A DNA stretch of 58,418 bases. Origin: Candidatus Fermentithermobacillaceae bacterium (GTDB lineage Bacteria > Bacillota > Sulfobacillia > Fermentithermobacillales > Fermentithermobacillaceae). Positions within the stretch are counted from its first letter, which is position 1, and each line of letters starts with the position of its first letter. The notes beneath the pieces are model-generated. The model was not told where the DNA came from and searched no databases. It saw nothing but the letters and a program-made list of their open reading frames with translations. The DNA lies in NCBI GenBank assembly GCA_012512325.1, contig JAAZEL010000046.1, positions 1 through 58,418 of the forward strand, written 5' to 3'. Shown here one piece after another: positions 52,738 through 58,418 of the stretch. The position numbers and the translations under genes were made by a program.

Positions 52738-53417
52738 CTATGTCTACGACGCCGGTACGCCTTTTGCCTCTCTTCTGACACATCGGTTTCCTCTTTGTCC
52801 GGGGCTTTACTCCAATCGTACCCCTCGAGCAATTTCCCGAAATCTCCGGCTTCAGGGCCGAAATAATCGTCCATGGTTTCCTCCGGGCCCGAATGAGCGT
52901 CGTCCGTGCCGTCACCGCTGCCTCCAAGGGAAAGAGCCGCTTGACGCTTGCGCCTTTGGATGTTGAGCCCTATCCTCCTGGCCCGCTCCATGAGCTCATG
53001 CCGCGCTTTGTCCACTTGCTGCTTGAGATGGATATCTTCGAACCCCGTCCGGGCCGGTCGAGGCGGGCCCTGCTTCGACAGTTCCACAAGCTTGTTTACC
53101 CACCGTTTGAGTCCTGCCCTGTGGGATATCTCCATGGCAGGAATGCGTATCACCGAAAACCCCCAGCTTTCCAGTTCAGTTTGGCGCTTCCTGTCTTCCG
53201 ACTGACGGGAGGATGTGAGGTGGCTCCATCCGTCCACCTCCACAATGAGCCATTCATCCACCAGGAAGTCCACGGTGAACCGGTCTATCGGGACCTCCCT
53301 TTCAAACGCGACCCCTGCCTTCTTGAGGGCTCTTGAGAGTTTGAGTTCGCTGGAAGTGTCCTCGTGATAGCCCCATATTTCACGGGAAGTGTACTGCCTA
53401 CCGGGCCTCTTCTTCAT
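52734..53417 (-). CDS. DUF559-type endonuclease-fold protein with long tail
   Basis: A 227-residue protein. ATG 53417 has AAGGAGG six bases upstream, so the longer track ORF is not used. The N-terminal half shows ERE.PIDRFTVDFLVDEWLIVEVDGWSH followed by LESWGFSVIRI, a PD-(D/E)xK fold of the DUF559/Vsr-like group (Asp in VDF, Glu-x-Asp in VEVDG). The C-terminal half is charged and of low complexity, ending in AYRRRRHR. Nuclease action on DNA is possible but no partner methylase is present. It overlaps the S9 peptidase gene by 20 bases. Confidence 0.8.
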   Translation of the reverse strand: MKKRPGRQYTSREIWGYHEDTSSELKLSRALKKAGVAFEREVPIDRFTVDFLVDEWLIVEVDGWSHLTSSRQSEDRKRQTELESWGFSVIRIPAMEISHRAGLKRWVNKLVELSKQGPPRPARTGFEDIHLKQQVDKARHELMERARRIGLNIQRRKRQAALSLGGSGDGTDDAHSGPEETMDDYFGPEAGDFGKLLEGYDWSKAPDKEETDVSEERQKAYRRRRHR

Positions 53418-55533
53418 CGGAGGCCTCCTTTTCCCCTGACGGGAACGGCTTCGGGAGCTTGAGGACAACCTTGGCCGGCTCCGCAAGGGGTACTGAATAA
53501 TCGTCTCCGGGGCCCATATACGTGTCAAACCAAGCGACAATGTACTCCAACCTCTCCACCCTGTGCAGAGGTTTGCCCGATCGCGGCAGATTATGGTTTT
53601 CGCCGGGGAACCTGACCATAACCGCTGTCTTCTTGAGGTTTCTGAGCGCCGTGAACATCTCGTCTGCTTGGCTTATGGGACACCGCATGTCGTCTTCGCT
53701 GTGGATTAGGAGGAGAGGAGTTTCAATGTTACGCACGTACATAATCGGGGATCTTGACAGGTAAGCTTCAGGGTTGTCCCACGGATCCCCGTCGAACTCG
53801 AACTGGCCGTTCATGTAGGCGAGGTCGCTCACCCCAAACTGGCTGAACCGGTTACACGTGCTCCTGCAGGCGACTGCGGCTTTGAACCTGTTGGTGTGGC
53901 CGATTATCCAATTCGTCATATACCCGCCGTAACTGCCTCCGGTGACCCCCATCCTTTCATTGTCTACCCAAGGGAGCTTGGCAGCGAAATCCGCAATGGC
54001 CATCAGGTCGTTGTAATCCCCGCCTCCCCAGTCATGCCGCGTGGCGGCCACGAACTCCTGGCTGTACCCAATGCTGCCCCGCGGGTTGCCGAAAACCACC
54101 CCGTACCCCCGCGAAGCCAGCACCTGGAACTGATGGAAGAAAGCAAACCCGTAGGCCGAATGGGGGCCGCCGTGTATGTGCAGGATAACCGGATATGCCT
54201 TGCCGTCTTGCATCCCAATGGGTTTCATGACCCACGCCTGAAGTTTCAAGCCGTCGTACGCTTCCACCTCTACCTCTTCAGGAATGCTGAGATACCGGGA
54301 GTCAAGGAGATCCTGGTTGATTCTGGTCAGCCGCCGCACTTCCCCTTTGCCTTCCGGGGCTTCCAAGACCGTGTCCCCGGACTTGCCTGCATCCACACTC
54401 AAGTCGAGGCTCCAGATGTCGCAGATCACCTCAGGTGAGGTGACTGCAAGGGCGAACTTGTCGCAAGATGCGGCCTTGCTCCAGCCGTAGATGGCGCTGT
54501 TTCCGCCGGCAACAAGATTTACGGCCCTGGTGTCCACATCCACGCTGTAGAGGCCGGTTGCCCCGTGAGCCAGAGCGGTGAAGTAGATGGTTGTCCCGTC
54601 CGCGGACCACACAGGCCTTGATTCTGAAGGAGACACCATATCGGATCCGGGGGTCTGTCCCACACCCAGTTGGGCCGACCTTGTAAGGAAGGTGACGGGC
54701 CCTCCGCCGGCCTCAACCACGCATACCCCGGGAACGGTGGCACCCCTGTATTCGTTGTCATGCCCGAAGCAAGCAATCCGGCGGCCGTCAGGCGACCACG
54801 AAGGGGAGTACAGCACTGCGTCCCCTGATGTAAGTTGCTTTATCTCTCCGCCTCTTGCAGGCACCAGCCATAGGTCTCTCACCAAAGAAACCTCATAATC
54901 GGGAAACCTTGCCGATACAAACGCAATGTAGTTGCCGTCAGGCGACCATGCAGGGTCGAGGCAATCATACGGGCCTGAAGTAAGCTGGGTCAGCTCTCCT
55001 GAATCCACGTCCAGCACGAATATCTGGTAGTTGGTTTCAGGCAGGAATCCCACGGAATCCAGCTTGTGCCTGAGCCGGGTGAGCACCCTCACATCTGACT
55101 CCTTGCCTGAATTTGAACGGTCCTGACCCTTGGAAGGTTCCAAGGCACAGAAGGCTATTTTCTTCCCGTCGGGCGACCAGACCGGGCTCCTTACCCCTCC
55201 CTCCACCGATGTGGTCTTGGTGCCTTCGCCCCCTTTAACCGAGAGGATGTACAGCTGATTCTTATCCTTGCCCCTGTCAGACAGAAAGGCTACCTTGGTT
55301 CCGCAAGGTGACCACCTGGGGCAGGTATCGTTGCCTGTACCTGAGGTAAACTTCATGATTTCTGCTTGCGCCTTGTCTTGCCCGACCATGTATATCCGGG
55401 TGTTATACGGTTTTACTTCTCCCCGGTCAGTTACAGTTTTTACTTCAAACAGGATCTTGGTCCCATCAGGGGATATTTGAGGATCCCGTACCCATTTCAT
55501 GAGATATATGTCCTCCGAAGTCACAGGCCTCAT
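53398..55533 (-). CDS. S9 family serine peptidase (acylaminoacyl-peptidase type)
   Basis: A 711-residue cytoplasmic peptidase. Residues ~1-400 form a beta-propeller built of TolB-like repeats (PRWSPCGTKVAFLSDRGKDK, SPVWSPDGKKIAFCA, DPAWSPDGNYIAFVSARF). The C-terminal hydrolase domain has HIHGGPHSAYGFAFFHQFQ, GVTGGSYGGYMTNWIIGHTNRF (nucleophile Ser in GGSYGG), LIHSEDDMRCPISQADE (Asp) and GENHNLPRSGKP (His). It trims oligopeptides or N-acylated peptides. AAGGAGA lies eight bases before ATG 55533. It heads the long minus-strand block ending in aspS. Confidence 0.95.
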   Translation of the reverse strand: MRPVTSEDIYLMKWVRDPQISPDGTKILFEVKTVTDRGEVKPYNTRIYMVGQDKAQAEIMKFTSGTGNDTCPRWSPCGTKVAFLSDRGKDKNQLYILSVKGGEGTKTTSVEGGVRSPVWSPDGKKIAFCALEPSKGQDRSNSGKESDVRVLTRLRHKLDSVGFLPETNYQIFVLDVDSGELTQLTSGPYDCLDPAWSPDGNYIAFVSARFPDYEVSLVRDLWLVPARGGEIKQLTSGDAVLYSPSWSPDGRRIACFGHDNEYRGATVPGVCVVEAGGGPVTFLTRSAQLGVGQTPGSDMVSPSESRPVWSADGTTIYFTALAHGATGLYSVDVDTRAVNLVAGGNSAIYGWSKAASCDKFALAVTSPEVICDIWSLDLSVDAGKSGDTVLEAPEGKGEVRRLTRINQDLLDSRYLSIPEEVEVEAYDGLKLQAWVMKPIGMQDGKAYPVILHIHGGPHSAYGFAFFHQFQVLASRGYGVVFGNPRGSIGYSQEFVAATRHDWGGGDYNDLMAIADFAAKLPWVDNERMGVTGGSYGGYMTNWIIGHTNRFKAAVACRSTCNRFSQFGVSDLAYMNGQFEFDGDPWDNPEAYLSRSPIMYVRNIETPLLLIHSEDDMRCPISQADEMFTALRNLKKTAVMVRFPGENHNLPRSGKPLHRVERLEYIVAWFDTYMGPGDDYSVPLAEPAKVVLKLPKPFPSGEKEASDEEEAR

Positions 55534-55759
55534 GACAGAGTTCTCCTTTCATGAACCTACTGGATCCGCCGGCCCGCCGCCGATGCTTTCATCCTTTTTC
55601 GACAAACGGGAAGCTGCAACCGTGGACTCTAGGAGATCATAACATCAAATGCATAAAAAGAGGATTCTCCCTTCGGTTGTAGAATGAACACCTGATGGGA
55701 AGCAAGGCTGAATGCGTTTCAAGTCGCGGTCTGTTTCCCCTACGCCCATAAAGCTTAGA

Positions 55760-55765
55760 TATAAT
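55760..55765 (+). promoter_or_regulatory. TATAAT element before the transhydrogenase operon
   Basis: A perfect TATAAT lies ~40 bases upstream of the pntAA start. No good -35 was found 16-18 bases upstream (reads as cccta-like). The remaining 55534-55759 bases, between the divergent S9 peptidase and pnt operons, hold no other recognisable feature. Confidence 0.35.
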
Positions 55766-55805
55766 CGGATTGTGTTTTCCCAAAACTAAAAGGAGGTTTT
55801 TCGCC

Positions 55806-56981
55806 GTGCAGTTTCAAGGTCTTGTTTTCGGCGTTCCAAGAGAGATCATGCAAGGTGAAAGGCGCGTCGCAGCCATTCCTGAAACGGTCAAGAAGCTGGT
55901 GGCAGGAGGTGCCAAAGTCCTGGTAGAAAAGGGCGCTGGCACCGGGTCCTTTTTCCCTGACGAGGAATATGCAAAAGCCGGCGCAGTGCTGGTGGACGAT
56001 GTTGAGGAGCTCTTCGCGCAAGCCGACATTATCCTCAAGGTGAAGGAGCCTCTGTTTAACTCCGATAAGAACAAGCATGAAGTGGATATGATGCATGAAG
56101 GCCAGGTGCTGATTACCTTCTTGCACCCTGCCGCTCCGGCAAACCATGAGATGGTCAAGAACCTGGCCGCAAAAGGCGTCATCGGGCTGACCCTGGACGG
56201 GATTCCCAGGATCTCAAGGGCCCAGGCCATGGACGCTTTGACTTCAATGAGCACGGTTGCCGGGTACAAGGCCGTACTCATGGCCGCAAACAGGCTGCCC
56301 AAGTTCATGCCCATGATTGGTTCTGCAGTGGGTATGCTCCCGCCTGCGACAGTAACAGTAATCGGTACAGGCGTTGCAGGGCTTCAGGCCGTGGCAACTG
56401 CAAAAAGGCTGGGTGCCGTTGTCCATGCGATTGACATCAGGCCTGACGCCGCAGAGCACGCCAAGAGCCTGGGAGCAAGGACGGTTGATACAGGTGTCCC
56501 GGCCGAGATAGCAATCGGTGAAGGCGGCTACGCCAAGCATCTCCCCGAAGAGTGGCTCATCAAAGAACGGGAAGCAATCAAAGACACGATTCTCAAGTCA
56601 GATATCGTCATAGCTACCGCCCTTGTACCCGGACGGCTGGCACCGGTCCTCATTACCGAAGAAATGGTCAAAGCCATGAAGCCCGGTTCCGCAATCGTCG
56701 ACGTTGCCATTGACCAGGGCGGCAACTGTGAACTCACCGTAGGCGGAGAAGTAATCGAAAAATACGGTGTAAGCATAGACGGGACCAAGAACATCCCTGG
56801 CATGGTTCCTGAAAGCTCAACGACCATGTTTGCAAAGAATATCTTGAACTACGCTTCGAACATAGTTAAGGACGGGAAGATCGTCATCGATCTTGACGAC
56901 GAGATAGTCGCATCCTCACTGGTATGCAAAGACGGCGAACTGGTTCACGCCGGAGCCCGGGAAGCTATGGGACTCGACTAA
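55806..56981 (+). CDS. pntAA: NAD(P) transhydrogenase, soluble alpha-1 subunit
   Basis: A 391-residue protein starting at GTG with AAGGAGG nine bases upstream. It begins VFGVPREIMQGERRVAAIPETVKKLVAGGAKVLVEKGAG, and has SRAQAMDALTSMSTVAGYKAVLMAA and the NAD loop VTVIGTGVAGLQAVATAKRLGA. Then follow DIVIATALVPGRLAPVLIT and PGSAIVDVAIDQGGNCE. This is the NAD-binding dI domain. In bacteria with split alpha it acts with PntAB and PntB to move hydride between NADH and NADP+ driven by proton flow. Alanine dehydrogenase is related, but the next two genes settle the call. Confidence 0.95.
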   Translation: MQFQGLVFGVPREIMQGERRVAAIPETVKKLVAGGAKVLVEKGAGTGSFFPDEEYAKAGAVLVDDVEELFAQADIILKVKEPLFNSDKNKHEVDMMHEGQVLITFLHPAAPANHEMVKNLAAKGVIGLTLDGIPRISRAQAMDALTSMSTVAGYKAVLMAANRLPKFMPMIGSAVGMLPPATVTVIGTGVAGLQAVATAKRLGAVVHAIDIRPDAAEHAKSLGARTVDTGVPAEIAIGEGGYAKHLPEEWLIKEREAIKDTILKSDIVIATALVPGRLAPVLITEEMVKAMKPGSAIVDVAIDQGGNCELTVGGEVIEKYGVSIDGTKNIPGMVPESSTTMFAKNILNYASNIVKDGKIVIDLDDEIVASSLVCKDGELVHAGAREAMGLD

Positions 56982-57001
56982 TCAACAAGGGGTTGGCGTT
57001 A

Positions 57002-57280
57002 ATGGACGTACTTATTCTGATCGCGGTGTTCGCAGCTGCAACCTGGCTCGGATACAAGGTGATAAGTGAAGTGCCTTCACTGCTCCACACACCTCTTATG
57101 TCAGGCTCCAACGCCATTTCAGGCGTGACCATCCTTGGTTCCCTGGTTGCAACTGCACAGGCGGTGAACTATGGGAGCAAGGCACTCGGGGTTGTAGCCA
57201 TAGTCATGGCCTGCATCAACCTGGTAGGCGGATTTGTGGTTACAGACCGGATGTTGAGGATGTTTAAGAAACCAGAATAG
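57002..57280 (+). CDS. pntAB: NAD(P) transhydrogenase, membrane alpha-2 subunit
   Basis: A 92-residue membrane protein with AAGGGG upstream of ATG 57002. Three helices are evident, MDVLILIAVFAAATWLGYKVI, then LHTPLMSGSNAISGVTILGSLVATAQ, and GVVAIVMACINLVGGFVVTDRMLRMFKK. HTPLMSGSNAISG and NLVGGFVVTDRML are family hallmarks. It forms the proton channel with PntB. It starts 20 bases after pntAA. Confidence 0.96.
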   Translation: MDVLILIAVFAAATWLGYKVISEVPSLLHTPLMSGSNAISGVTILGSLVATAQAVNYGSKALGVVAIVMACINLVGGFVVTDRMLRMFKKPE

Positions 57281-57297
57281 ATTAACGGGGTGTCGAG

Positions 57298-58418
57298 ATG
57301 GATCAAGTATATGTTGTAGTTCTGATTGCGCTTGCAGGGTTGGTCCTCCTTGGCATTAGATGGATGAGTTCTCCCCGGACCGCTGTGCGTGGCAACCGGC
57401 TAAGTGCCTTGGCCATGTTCATCGCTGTGGTGTTGACCCTTTGGAAACACGGCATCTTAGACGCGACTCTCCTCTATGTCGCGATAGCGACTGGTTCGGT
57501 CTTGGGCTGGGTGATTGGCGCAAGAGCCAAAATGATCCAAATGCCCCAGATGGTGGCCCTGCTTAACGGGTTTGGGGGCGGGGCATCTGCCCTGGTATCC
57601 ATGATTGAGATCATGGGCGGCTTTCATGATATGGCCACGTTCAACAAGCTCAGCGGCCAACTGGGCCTGATTGTCGGGGGCCTGACTTTCAGCGGCAGTA
57701 TGATAGCTGCGGCAAAACTGGACAGGCGCATGACCCAGAGGCCGGTACACCTGCCCCACCATAACCTCCTGGCCAACCTGAGCATCGTGGCCATGTTGGT
57801 CTTGGGGCTTTCCACCCTGTTCCTTGATACGGGAGTAATCCCCATATCAGTGCTGGTGCTGGCCATCTCCCTGGCGTATGGAGTGATATTTGCCATCAGG
57901 GTCGGCGGAGCTGACATGCCCATTACCATCTCCCTCTTGAACTCGTTTTCAGGGCTGGCTGGGTCCATTGTCGGCTTCACCATTTCTGACCCGCTGTTGG
58001 TGGCCGTGGGAGCCATCGTGGGGGCATCAGGGCTTATCCTCACCCAGATCATGTGCCGGGCCATGAACAGATCCCTGGCCCACGTATTGAGCGGTGCCAT
58101 CGCCAAACCTTCAAAACCTAAGAAAGAAACGGTTGAGACGCCCGAAGCCGTAGCGGAACCCGCACAGACTGCCGTGGCACCGGAAAGGCCGGAAGCCGAA
58201 GCACCTGCAGAGGAACATGTGCAGGAAATCCCGCCAAGGCCCGCAGAGGAAGACGGGTTTGCCCGGGCCGGCCGTCTGCTTAGGGACGCCAAACGTGCCA
58301 TCATCGTTCCCGGCTACGGCATGGCCATAGCCCAGGCTCAGCAGCATGTAAAGAGGCTCATGGATGTTCTTGAATCAAGGGGTGCGCAGGTGGATTTCGC
58401 CATACACCCGGTGGCAGG
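57298..58418 (+). CDS. pntB: NAD(P) transhydrogenase beta subunit, N-terminal part (cut by window edge)
   Basis: This frame runs off the window and is missing from the ORF track. Reading from ATG 57298 gives MDQVYVVVLIALAGLVLLGIRWM. Transmembrane regions with LLNGFGGGASALVS and SLLNSFSGLAGSIVGFTI are PntB hallmarks. A ~55-residue Glu/Pro/Ala-rich linker (VETPEAVAEPAQTAVAPERP region) then leads to the NADP-binding dIII start, IIVPGYGMAIAQAQ. It forms the rest of the proton channel and binds NADP. The linker is longer and more acidic than in well-known PntB. It starts 17 bases after pntAB. Confidence 0.95.
   Translation, partial: MDQVYVVVLIALAGLVLLGIRWMSSPRTAVRGNRLSALAMFIAVVLTLWKHGILDATLLYVAIATGSVLGWVIGARAKMIQMPQMVALLNGFGGGASALVSMIEIMGGFHDMATFNKLSGQLGLIVGGLTFSGSMIAAAKLDRRMTQRPVHLPHHNLLANLSIVAMLVLGLSTLFLDTGVIPISVLVLAISLAYGVIFAIRVGGADMPITISLLNSFSGLAGSIVGFTISDPLLVAVGAIVGASGLILTQIMCRAMNRSLAHVLSGAIAKPSKPKKETVETPEAVAEPAQTAVAPERPEAEAPAEEHVQEIPPRPAEEDGFARAGRLLRDAKRAIIVPGYGMAIAQAQQHVKRLMDVLESRGAQVDFAIHPVA

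Noticed and set aside
1-58418. CRISPR arrays, insertion sequences, prophage or rRNA/tRNA genes
   Set aside because: No regular direct repeats, transposase or integrase domains, terminal inverted repeats or RNA gene signatures were seen by eye.

Overview
The window looks like a chromosomal segment of a moderately GC-rich, endospore-forming Bacillota (Firmicutes) from a poorly sampled, probably anaerobic or fermentative lineage. Evidence for sporulation: a CotF-type ferritin-like coat protein, a PdaB-type polysaccharide deacetylase with the TFDISWG variant, a 30-residue YjcZ-like peptide and a sigma-K-like promoter. Evidence for Bacillota: the recJ-apt-relA-dtd-MBL-hisS-aspS order, Rex, and a Pol I without 3'-5' exonuclease residues. 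Evidence for fermentation or anaerobic energy metabolism: a sodium-pumping methylmalonyl-CoA decarboxylase operon with B12-mutase parts, 3-hydroxybutyryl-CoA dehydrogenase and a three-subunit proton-translocating transhydrogenase. No rRNA, tRNA, IS element, prophage or CRISPR array was seen.

Layout. (1) 1-2632, minus: hspR-dnaK-grpE(partial), a heat-shock operon under an HspR-type rather than HrcA-type regulator. (2) 2895-8168, minus: mmdA-mmdD-mmdC-mmdB, then the B12-binding subunit of methylmalonyl-CoA mutase and its GTPase chaperone MeaB. (3) 8468-13397, minus: lgt, a PAS-GAF-GGDEF diguanylate cyclase overlapping cca, a Gx/HepT-type membrane protein, and rex. (4) 13495-18327: an unknown anchored protein, an orphan LolD-type ATPase, and a coupled pair made of a membrane protein and a ~900-residue exported lipase-fold/PKD protein whose nucleophile position is glycine. 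(5) 18477-21091, minus: a glycerate kinase-Nudix fusion and an M19 dipeptidase-like protein lacking two metal ligands. (6) 21319-24188, plus: an uncharacterised four-gene cassette (two small membrane proteins, a divergent YbaB/EbfC-like protein, a Pro-rich repeat protein) leading into pdaB, preceded by a sigma-K-like promoter. (7) 24229-32030: thiamine pyrophosphokinase, a class-A-beta-lactamase-fold hydrolase, a gene-free stretch, glutamate dehydrogenase with a Rex-like operator, coat genes, a glutaredoxin, an AbrB/PIN pair, an adenosine-specific kinase and hbd. (8) 32206-55533, minus: a long housekeeping block for DNA replication/repair (rarA, polA, coaE, recJ), tRNA charging and quality control (aspS, hisS, dtd), stringent response (relA), purine salvage (apt), an ECF sigma/anti-sigma pair and an S9 peptidase. 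(9) 55806-end, plus: pntAA-pntAB-pntB, cut by the window edge.

How the genes connect: the mmd operon, Rex, the transhydrogenase, hbd and gdh together suggest redox-balanced fermentation with a sodium gradient. Rex probably senses NADH/NAD+, and one near-consensus Rex site lies before gdh. The best candidate for an undescribed system is the 21319-23300 cassette beside pdaB; the exported pseudo-lipase pair is second. All calls come from reading the sequence; no database search was possible.
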